Assembly: GCA_022538095.1 (NCBI GenBank)
Contig: JAKYXN010000003.1
Span: forward strand, 1-64,000
Length of the DNA: 64,000 nt
From: Puniceicoccaceae bacterium K14
Lineage (GTDB): Bacteria > Verrucomicrobiota > Verrucomicrobiia > Opitutales > Opitutaceae
Direction: 5' to 3'
A program made the translations under genes and the position numbers. Within the stretch, counting starts at the first letter, position 1. Each line of letters begins with the position of its first letter. This document shows positions 8,693 through 16,577 of the stretch, piece by piece. A model generated the notes under the pieces. The model saw only the letters and a list, made by a program, of their open reading frames with translations, had not been told where the DNA came from and ran no database searches.

Positions 8693-11600
8693 TTGATCGC
8701 CTTGATTGCTACCATAGAATTTGCCCACCAAGTATCGATGGTATCCTGAGGAACATTGATCGGTATTACTTTAAAGCTGACTTCTGAAAAATGCTTGAAA
8801 AGCGCCCGTTGGTGACGTCGGCTCAAAGAATCTATCTCAGTCGTTAAATAGGTGAACACGCCACCCGGCTTCAAATGATTCGCCATGTCTTCAAAGGCAT
8901 GTTCGGCAAACGTGATACTGTTGAGCACGTAATCCATGAATTCTTGTTCATTCATGGGGAATGCGTGAAAAAGGATTCCATCGAAATTTCCTAGTTTGGG
9001 CAGGGTATCCTGCCAACGCCCTTCAACCATTTCTATCTTTTTATCGGGTCTGTCCGCACGCCAGGGGATGAAATGATTCTCGATGCACGGACGGTTCATT
9101 TCAATGATCGTGTGCGATCGAACGATGGCGTCCTGTACAAAGCTTGCGGATACACCTCTTCCAAAGCCAATTTCCAGTACATCGCCGTGATTTTCGGTTA
9201 CATAGTTTGCCATGGCTTGCATGATAGGAGTCTGCCAATCCTCCATAATCTCGTCATGCTCGAGTTTTGTTTGCGTGATATCGATCAAGTCTGAATCTAT
9301 TTTATGATCTTTGCCTGGAACCATCGAGGGAGCGATTTCATGGAGCCTTTCAAGATCAGCCGCTAGTTCGTTGAGCGCTTGCCCGACCAACCAGTCTCTT
9401 TGAGCTTTTCGAGGTGGGTTGATGAAGTCCGCTGTTTTCGCTTGCAGTTCCAATTGGAAATCCGGGCGATTGATGATTCTCGATTTAAGTTCCGAAGTCG
9501 TTGTTAGCTCATTGAGAGCCTTCTCGATTGTTTCGGGCGGCAACGTGTCAATAAGCTCGCTCAAAGACATCTGAACTGCCTGAGGGGCGCCAACGACTAC
9601 GGCGTCCTCGACTTCTGGAATCGATTGGAGCGCTGATCTTATTTCGTCTGTTTCGATACGAAATCCGCGGATCTTGATTTGGTCGTCATTTCGTCCGTGG
9701 TAATGGAGTTTTCCGTTTTTGTCCCAACTCGCTAGATCTCCTGTAGCGTAGAACTTACCGTGGTCGCCTAAAGGAAAAAAGGATCTTTCGGTCAATTCAG
9801 GCTGGTTCAGGTATCCATCGGTTACTGTTGGACCTCCTATGTGCAGCTCGCCAATCTGACCAATCCCAATCCGATTTTTTTGGTTGTCCAGTATCCTGAC
9901 TTCTACGCCGGGTATAGGGGCTCCGATCGAAACGGTTTCGTCATGGCCTTTATGATTGTCTAAGTTTTCGACTGTTGCCCAGACTGTTGCTTCTGTGGGA
10001 CCGTATTCATTGAACAAAGTACAATCGGGCAGTTCTTTTTGGTGCTTGCGCAATAGAGCTTGTGTGCAGGCTTCACCGGCGACAATCGCTGTTCGCAAAC
10101 TAGCCATGCTAGCGGGGTCCCAGGAGAGAAGCTGTGTGTAAAGAGTGGGGACACAGAGGGTTGCCTGGACGTTATTTGCTCGCGCGAGTAGGCATAGTTT
10201 ATCTGGGTCTCGTATTTCTTCCGCAGTCGGAAAAACCAGAGTTCCCCCTGTCGAAAGCGTCCAGAACAGTCCCGCGACGGAACTATCGAACGAGAGGTTC
10301 GGTATCAATAAAAACGTTTGTGGAATTGAACCGTAAAAGTCTAGTCGCGCTTCAGTGGACGCCAGTAGATTCGCATGACTGACGGCTACTCCCTTTGGTT
10401 TTCCAGATGAACCAGAGGTGTAGATTAGGTAGGCGAGGCCATCGGATTCTGGCTTCGTGTCAATGGAAGCCGTGGATGCATTTAAGCAGTCTTTGACATT
10501 GAGGACGTTGCAGTTTTTGAGCGCAGAGCATTCGGACCGCTCTGGAGAAGCGATTACGAATTGAACCTTGGCGTCTTCTAAAATCGTTGAAACACGTTCG
10601 TCTGGATAGTCCGTTTCTAGAATCAAGTAGGGAGCGCCGGATTTCAGAATACCGATGATAGAAACAATCATATCGATAGATCTATCCTGGTACACGGCAA
10701 CCACTTGATTCTTTTTCGCTCCTGCTTGACTAAGAGAATTTGCTATGGAATTTGATTTGGCATCGAGTTCGGGGTAATCGAGTTGACCTGAACTTGTTAT
10801 AATGGCCTGGGTAGCGGATGTCGCGTTTTGATCGATACGTTCGAGTATCGAGGTTAATTGCGAGGAGCGAAGCGGTTTGCCTTTTTCAAACGAACGGATC
10901 TTTTTGGCCTCATCCGTGGGAAGGAGTTCTATTTCGCTAATCCTTTTATTCGGAGCCTGGACAACTTCCCATAGTACAGACGTGTAGAGCTCCAGTAGGC
11001 GGATAATCGTTTTTTCTTCAAAAAGATCGGTTCTGTATTCGACAATGGTTTCAAAGGTATCGTTCGACTCTGCAACGAAAAGGCTCAGTTCGAATTTCGA
11101 TGTTTTCGTCTCCACGAAAATCGGAGAAACGGATACGTCTTCCAATTCAAGTTTGGGAGTTCCTTCGTCTTCTCGTTGGAAGACAAACATTGTTTGGAAT
11201 AGTGGCTGCCTTCCAGGAAATCGCGGTGGTTTCACCGCTTTGGTTATGACGTCTGTTGGGAGGTCTTGGTGTTCGAGAGCTTCGAAAACAGAGTCTTTCG
11301 TGTCATTGAGAGCTTCGGCAATTGTTGTTTGGGAGTCGAATTTGGATCGAAGGACGAGCGTGTTCAGAAAAAAACCTATGAGATTTGCGGTTTCAGGCTT
11401 TCGACGGTTGGCTACTGGGCTAGAGACTAAAAGGTCGTCAATGTTTGCGAATTTACTGAGGAGTATATTGTATCCAAGAAGGAATGTTGTGAAAAGCGAG
11501 GCGTTGTTTTTCGCAGAGAAATCTCTCAGCGTTTCGGCAAGGTCCTGCGGAAGTTTTGCGCGAACGAGGTTACCTTGGTCGGGAATGACATCTGAATACG

Positions 11601-12363
11601 TTCCATCTACGGGCAGGGAAATAGGAGGCGGGGGGCTGGAGAGTTTCTTTTTCCAGTAGTTTGTTTGACGGGTTTGTTCCCCTGCTTTGAGCCAATCGCG
11701 TTGCCACTGAGAAAAATCGGAATAAGCGATTTCAAGCGTGGGGAATGTTGCCTGAATATTGCTGACGGATTGGCGATAAAATTGGCTGAACTCGGACCAG
11801 AATAGTTTGAGCGACCATTTGTCGAAAATGATATCGTGTATTGATAGGATAAGAACGTGGCTTGTTTGCGAGGAAGAGAATAGCCCTAGTCTGAGCAGTG
11901 GACCCTTGTTCAGATCAAAAGGAATTCTACCGAAGGCTTGGGCATCGTCGAACATCGCTTCAGTAGAAGCACAAGTTGCGTGTTCGAGGGTCAGTGTCAG
12001 CGTTGGTTTTGTGTGTTGGGTAATCTCTCCATCTTCGAGATCGTAGGTGCTTCGCAGGGGTTCATGACGGGCAACGACTTGATTCAGCGCGTAGGTGAGC
12101 GCGTCGCTATTCACCGAACTGTCGAGCTTAAAACTGCTGGTTATGTTGTTGCCGGGAGAATTTCCGCTCAGGTCATCTTGTACCCAAATCCGAGCTTGGC
12201 CGAGCGAGGCTAAGGCCGGCTGGTCTAACGGGCGCTTGGGAATTCCGTTAGGTTTGGATTTCGTCGACTTGGCGGTTCGGTTGAGGCGTTGTAGTAAAAG
12301 TCTCTTTTTGTCAGCAGATAGCTGAGACGCGGATTTGGCGTCGTTTGATGAATCGTCAGCCAT
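8689..12363 (-). CDS. NRPS-2: C-A core interrupted by methyltransferase
   Basis: NRPS protein of 1224 residues. A condensation domain spans about 45-480, but its HHxxxDG motif reads HDIIFDK at 176-182: the catalytic second His is Asp177 and the Gly is Lys182. The large A-domain subdomain spans about 500-905 (YTSGSSGKPKG at 648-658; NEYGPTE at 785-791; YATGD; motif A8 near 896-905). The specificity residues read D-S-A-L-I-A-E-V-W, which I cannot assign to an amino acid. After A8 the chain enters a SAM methyltransferase region (about 1035-1224) resembling guanidinoacetate methyltransferase: EDWQTPIM, LEIGFGRG (1063-1070), IIEMN, GRWQD and FDGILFHAFP. The protein ends there without A9/A10 or a carrier; these lie on NRPS-3, reached through a 4-base ATGA overlap. 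Its ATG overlaps the NRPS-1 stop by one base (TAATG), so translation is coupled throughout. Confidence 0.92.
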   Translation of the reverse strand: MADDSSNDAKSASQLSADKKRLLLQRLNRTAKSTKSKPNGIPKRPLDQPALASLGQARIWVQDDLSGNSPGNNITSSFKLDSSVNSDALTYALNQVVARHEPLRSTYDLEDGEITQHTKPTLTLTLEHATCASTEAMFDDAQAFGRIPFDLNKGPLLRLGLFSSSQTSHVLILSIHDIIFDKWSLKLFWSEFSQFYRQSVSNIQATFPTLEIAYSDFSQWQRDWLKAGEQTRQTNYWKKKLSSPPPPISLPVDGTYSDVIPDQGNLVRAKLPQDLAETLRDFSAKNNASLFTTFLLGYNILLSKFANIDDLLVSSPVANRRKPETANLIGFFLNTLVLRSKFDSQTTIAEALNDTKDSVFEALEHQDLPTDVITKAVKPPRFPGRQPLFQTMFVFQREDEGTPKLELEDVSVSPIFVETKTSKFELSLFVAESNDTFETIVEYRTDLFEEKTIIRLLELYTSVLWEVVQAPNKRISEIELLPTDEAKKIRSFEKGKPLRSSQLTSILERIDQNATSATQAIITSSGQLDYPELDAKSNSIANSLSQAGAKKNQVVAVYQDRSIDMIVSIIGILKSGAPYLILETDYPDERVSTILEDAKVQFVIASPERSECSALKNCNVLNVKDCLNASTASIDTKPESDGLAYLIYTSGSSGKPKGVAVSHANLLASTEARLDFYGSIPQTFLLIPNLSFDSSVAGLFWTLSTGGTLVFPTAEEIRDPDKLCLLARANNVQATLCVPTLYTQLLSWDPASMASLRTAIVAGEACTQALLRKHQKELPDCTLFNEYGPTEATVWATVENLDNHKGHDETVSIGAPIPGVEVRILDNQKNRIGIGQIGELHIGGPTVTDGYLNQPELTERSFFPLGDHGKFYATGDLASWDKNGKLHYHGRNDDQIKIRGFRIETDEIRSALQSIPEVEDAVVVGAPQAVQMSLSELIDTLPPETIEKALNELTTTSELKSRIINRPDFQLELQAKTADFINPPRKAQRDWLVGQALNELAADLERLHEIAPSMVPGKDHKIDSDLIDITQTKLEHDEIMEDWQTPIMQAMANYVTENHGDVLEIGFGRGVSASFVQDAIVRSHTIIEMNRPCIENHFIPWRADRPDKKIEMVEGRWQDTLPKLGNFDGILFHAFPMNEQEFMDYVLNSITFAEHAFEDMANHLKPGGVFTYLTTEIDSLSRRHQRALFKHFSEVSFKVIPINVPQDTIDTWWANSMVAIKAIK

Positions 12364-15300
12364 TATTCGTCGGGTGAGTCTGCAAGGAGGCTTCCCGCCT
12401 CCTCATCGCTGAGGCTTTCTATGTCTGCCAGAATCGCTTGTTCGATTGTAGCGCTTAATTCTGTAACAGTTGGCGTTTGGAAAATCGTCTGCAGAGGAAT
12501 ATCAATTTCGAAATCACGACAAAGTTGTAGCGTTATTTCCATTGCAGAAAGAGACGTTCCGCCTAGTTGAAAAAAGCTTGTTGTAACTGAGAAACTTGGG
12601 AGGCCGAGAGTCTTGGACCATAACTCATAGACTCTCTCTTCAACGGGTCCTTCGGGCGGAATGATGTTTTCCGAGTCCGGGGAGGGCGATTGTGTCGTCT
12701 GTGGCAGAGCTGTTGTATCAATTTTGCCGTTGATGGTGAGGGGCATTTTTTTGACCCAAATGAAATGCCTTGGCCGCATTGAACTTGGAAGTTCTGTGTT
12801 CAGACGATTTTGAAGTTCGCTTAGATCCAACTGTTTTTCCGCTTCGTAGTAGGCTACGAGCTCTTTTCGAGAAGAATCATTTGCTAATCGGTTTTCATCG
12901 TATCCAATTTCTGAAAGCATCTTTCTCACATCTTCCAACTCATAATTGTCATCGAGCTCTTCCAATGCTTCCTCTTTTTGTTTGTGACCAAGGCGAACGT
13001 CCCAACTGTAGGGAAGGGCATAACTGTGAAAACCGCGTTCCTTTTTATGGATGTATATGCCTACGTCGTTGACGAGGCAATTTGTCGAGCGGCCTGTATC
13101 CGATGGACGAATCCAAGGAAGACGATTTTCAAGATAGGTGTAGAGTTCTTCGAGGCTAGCGTCAATGTATCGATAAAAGTCCACAAATTGGATTTCATCA
13201 AAAATGGCATTGTTTTCGAAAACCGTGGTATCCAGGCAGCGAGTGGTTGCATCTTCAGTTTGGTGGTAGCGTTTGCGAGCTTCAAGTACCGCAACGTCAA
13301 CTTGATCTGCGTCAAATTTCCCGGTGGAAAAAAGATTTTCCGTGAGGCGAGTTTCGAAGAATTGTCCGCGGGAAAGGCCTGTTACGATGATAGGGATACC
13401 CAGCTCGTGGGCTCGATTCATGCCAAGGGTGTAAATCGTTTTGAAGCATCCGTTACATACGTTGCTGAAGCGGGTTAGCGAATCGCGAAAGATTTCATTC
13501 ATCGCTGGGGTTGTGGCAAATTCGTGATCAATCCCAAGCGTTTCGACGACGCGGCTAATGTTCGACATCGCTTGCTCTGAAAGGAATCCGTTGTCCAAAG
13601 TGAATGCGTAGACATTTAATCCCATGTCGACGAGTTTCGCCAAGGCATAGGAACTGTCTTTGCCACCGCTGTAGAAAACCATGCAGTCGTACTTGGGGTT
13701 CTTTTCTAGTCGTGATTTTTCGAAAAGATTACGCAGCTTTTCAGGCGTCCGAAAATAAGCGTTAGCCTCCTCTTGTATTGATTCGAAGGATTCGCAAACG
13801 CCACATACGCCTTGTTCGTTGAAAAGCACGTTGGGATAATTGGATGCGAGTCCGCAGCGTTTGCAGTGGGCGGTGTCGTTCGAATAACGCTCCACATTTT
13901 TCGGAGAGACAACATTCACATGGGCCGCTCGTACCGACGAGTGGGAAAGCAAGGCATTTTCGATTTCGCCGAGTTCTATTCGATGTCCAGAAATCTTTAC
14001 CTGGTTGTCGATACGTCCAAGAAATGCGAGACAGCCATTTTGGGAAAATCTGACGAGGTCTCCCGTTTTGTAGCTTTTAATGGATTCATTCGGCAAGGCG
14101 ATAAAGGAAGAATTCGTTTTTTCCGGGTCGCCTCGATAGCCGCGGGCGAGTCCATTACGAGTGATGTAGAGTTCGCCTGGAACCCCTTCGGGGACCGGTA
14201 TTTGTTTTTCGTTTAGCACTCGTAAACGGACGTGATCTGCCGGACGACCAATAGGTACACTGTTATTCTCTTCCGTCGAGTTATTTGGATCGAACGTGTG
14301 TATCATACAACCAACGACGGCTTCGGTTGGTCCGTATTCATTGTACAGTTCGACTGTTTGACTGAATTGAGAAATTATCGAACGTGCCAGCGACGCTTTA
14401 AGGTCTTCGCCTCCTAAAACGAAACGAGTGAGCCGAGAGTTCGAGAGATCGATTTGCTTTAGAAGTGAAAGGTGGGAAGGGGTTAGTTTTATGAAGTCGA
14501 CTTGATTGTCGTTGATAACGTCGATTACCGCTGAATCGACTTCAGAGTTTTCCTGCGGGTAAACGATCAACTCGCCTCCTGTGGTTAACGGAAGAAAGAG
14601 GCTCGTAACGGTTAGGTCGAAGGCGAGCGAGGTGAAGAGTGGGAAGCGTAGTGTGTCGCCTCGGACATAGGATCGTTCTGCCCAATCTATATAATCGATT
14701 AGCCCACGGTGTTCAATTTCCACTCCCTTAGGAATTCCAGTCGAGCCTGATGTATAAATGACGTAAGCGAGGTCGTCGCTCGCTGGTGATTGGAGAGTGG
14801 TACTTTGGGTCTTTTGCGTGAGAGAATCGAAGGAATAAAAAGGAGTACCTTTCGCTCGTTTCGAAAAAGATTGATGTCCGATTACGCTATGAGGCTGCGC
14901 GTTCGTAAGTATTTTATGAATTCGTTGCTCAGGCGAATTTAGATCGAGAGGAAGGTAAGCGGAGCCGGATCGAAGGACAGCGATGATTGCGACCACGGCT
15001 TCGATCGATCGAGGAAGCGCGACCGCTACAAGTGAATCTGAAGTGACTCCAGCTATTCGAAGGTTTTGGGAAATGACTTCGGATTGGTCCCAGAGTTCTC
15101 GATAGCTTAGCGTTTTCGAGCGTTCGCGAATCGCAATTTTGGTAGGCGTTTGAGTGACTTGCTTTGACAGTCTTTCAATGATGCTGTCATTCGGAATTGA
15201 GTTTTCCTCTGTCTGGTTGAAATCGATAAGGGTACGCTGTGTTTCTTCCTCAGTTAGAATCGAAATCTCCGATATATTTGTATCCAAATTATCAAGGAAT

Positions 15301-16577
15301 CCTCTGAGAATATTTCGAAAGTGTTGCGGAATGCGGTCTTGATCATAGGAATCGAACTGAGAGGTGCTCAGGTCGAATTGGAGTGTGAATTGTCCAGTAG
15401 CATTGTAGTCGTGGACTTGTAGCTTAAGGTCGTAAATGCTATCGATATGTCCAGATCCTAGCCAGTCAGCGTGAACGCCAAAGTTGGCGAACGTTCCAAA
15501 TGATTGCGGAAAGTAGTTGAGGACAATATTGCTTGTGTTTGTTGCGTTGGGCGAACTGGCGGCTGGAGCGACATTGGCCAAAAACTCTTTGAGTTCAGCC
15601 ATGCATTGTTCGCCCAAGCTGCGGAAGCTATCTTGGGGGGAGCACTCCACGTTGAAAGGAAACATCTCGATGAAACAGCCAAGCGACTGTTTTGATTGGG
15701 GGGTCGGTCTATTGCCAGCAGGGGAGTCAAACGTAGCCGTCGTTTGATCAGTTATCCGAGATACGAGGGCAGACAGGAGTGTTGAAAACACTGCAAAAAC
15801 TGAGACATCGGGGAAAAAACTAGCGAAGGCTTCCTCTTGAGCGATCGCTCGAATTCTTTCCGACTCTTCCCAAGTAAGCGTTTGTTCGATACGGGTGCTT
15901 TCTGTGTTGTCGGCCGATTTGGAGTTTCCATAGATCGGATTTGCTCGCGGGTGATTGGATTCCTTGGCTTTCCAATAGTCGATAGCTCTTTGTCGGTGCG
16001 ACTCCGTTTTTTGAAAAACGGATTTAGAGGTATCGTAATACGAACAAAGGGAATTAGATTCCGACGAGTCTTGTTTTTCCAGTTCAAGATATTTTTTGGA
16101 TACAGCTTGAAAGAGAAGAATGGTTGAGGAAGCGTCGGTGATTAAGTGATGTTGATTGAGATACCAACCAAATTTTTTCTCGTTGAGTTTAACCAGACAT
16201 GAATCGACGAGTTCTCCGTTTAAGGGAAGCGCAATAGAACAACGTTTCTTAGACCAAGATTCAAAATACTCTTCTGGGTTTTCTTCTGTAGAGAAATCGA
16301 TAATCTTGCATGCGCAGTTTCCTTTTGGATGGAGCTTGCGAAGGGGAGCGCTGTTTTCGGTATCGACGTATGTTCGGATAGCATCGCTTAAGTCTACCAC
16401 GTGCTGCCAAGCTTCTGCAAAACGTTCTCCATCGACTGGGCCATCAATGATGATAGAGAAAGCCATGTTGCAAAATGGGCTTTCGGGGTATACTTGTTGT
16501 CCAGTCCAAATCTGAACCTGACTGTGGGTCAGACCAGAATGAGAGAAAAAATCTGTAGAAGGAGTTGTATCCATCAT
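12363..16577 (-). CDS. NRPS-1: C-A(PP-loop amidotransferase insert)-T, Asn-like
   Basis: NRPS protein of 1404 residues. A condensation domain (about 15-445) has HHLITDA at 143-149, with Ala for the final Gly. The A domain begins near 470 (YTSGSTGIPKG 608-618, NEYGPTE 746-752, YKTGD 836-840, A8 near 862-871). It is interrupted at about 896-1235 and resumes with A9/A10 (LTINGKIDTTAL, Lys1285). A carrier follows (LGGTSL, Ser1342). Specificity residues read from Asp654, Leu655, Thr658, Lys697, Val720, Gly722, Glu747, Val755 and Gly756 spell DLTKVGEVG, one change from the textbook Asn code DLTKLGEVGK. The insert starts with a CxxC...CxxC zinc-ribbon-like part (Cys905, 908, 925, 928), then a PP-loop SGGKDS (970-975) and a further CNGC (1041-1044). 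This arrangement is typical of WbpG/WbuX-type N-acetyl sugar amidotransferases, which activate an amide carbonyl with ATP and exchange it for nitrogen. I infer that it modifies the Asn-derived residue. Its start overlaps the previous stop by four bases. Confidence 0.93.
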   Translation of the reverse strand: MMDTTPSTDFFSHSGLTHSQVQIWTGQQVYPESPFCNMAFSIIIDGPVDGERFAEAWQHVVDLSDAIRTYVDTENSAPLRKLHPKGNCACKIIDFSTEENPEEYFESWSKKRCSIALPLNGELVDSCLVKLNEKKFGWYLNQHHLITDASSTILLFQAVSKKYLELEKQDSSESNSLCSYYDTSKSVFQKTESHRQRAIDYWKAKESNHPRANPIYGNSKSADNTESTRIEQTLTWEESERIRAIAQEEAFASFFPDVSVFAVFSTLLSALVSRITDQTTATFDSPAGNRPTPQSKQSLGCFIEMFPFNVECSPQDSFRSLGEQCMAELKEFLANVAPAASSPNATNTSNIVLNYFPQSFGTFANFGVHADWLGSGHIDSIYDLKLQVHDYNATGQFTLQFDLSTSQFDSYDQDRIPQHFRNILRGFLDNLDTNISEISILTEEETQRTLIDFNQTEENSIPNDSIIERLSKQVTQTPTKIAIRERSKTLSYRELWDQSEVISQNLRIAGVTSDSLVAVALPRSIEAVVAIIAVLRSGSAYLPLDLNSPEQRIHKILTNAQPHSVIGHQSFSKRAKGTPFYSFDSLTQKTQSTTLQSPASDDLAYVIYTSGSTGIPKGVEIEHRGLIDYIDWAERSYVRGDTLRFPLFTSLAFDLTVTSLFLPLTTGGELIVYPQENSEVDSAVIDVINDNQVDFIKLTPSHLSLLKQIDLSNSRLTRFVLGGEDLKASLARSIISQFSQTVELYNEYGPTEAVVGCMIHTFDPNNSTEENNSVPIGRPADHVRLRVLNEKQIPVPEGVPGELYITRNGLARGYRGDPEKTNSSFIALPNESIKSYKTGDLVRFSQNGCLAFLGRIDNQVKISGHRIELGEIENALLSHSSVRAAHVNVVSPKNVERYSNDTAHCKRCGLASNYPNVLFNEQGVCGVCESFESIQEEANAYFRTPEKLRNLFEKSRLEKNPKYDCMVFYSGGKDSSYALAKLVDMGLNVYAFTLDNGFLSEQAMSNISRVVETLGIDHEFATTPAMNEIFRDSLTRFSNVCNGCFKTIYTLGMNRAHELGIPIIVTGLSRGQFFETRLTENLFSTGKFDADQVDVAVLEARKRYHQTEDATTRCLDTTVFENNAIFDEIQFVDFYRYIDASLEELYTYLENRLPWIRPSDTGRSTNCLVNDVGIYIHKKERGFHSYALPYSWDVRLGHKQKEEALEELDDNYELEDVRKMLSEIGYDENRLANDSSRKELVAYYEAEKQLDLSELQNRLNTELPSSMRPRHFIWVKKMPLTINGKIDTTALPQTTQSPSPDSENIIPPEGPVEERVYELWSKTLGLPSFSVTTSFFQLGGTSLSAMEITLQLCRDFEIDIPLQTIFQTPTVTELSATIEQAILADIESLSDEEAGSLLADSPDE

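Noticed and set aside
8680-8740. NRPS-2/NRPS-3 junction as an artificial frameshift
   Set aside because: The ATGA overlap matches other junctions in the operon and the extra upstream residues of the NRPS-3 frame do not continue the methyltransferase; kept as a natural split pending read data.
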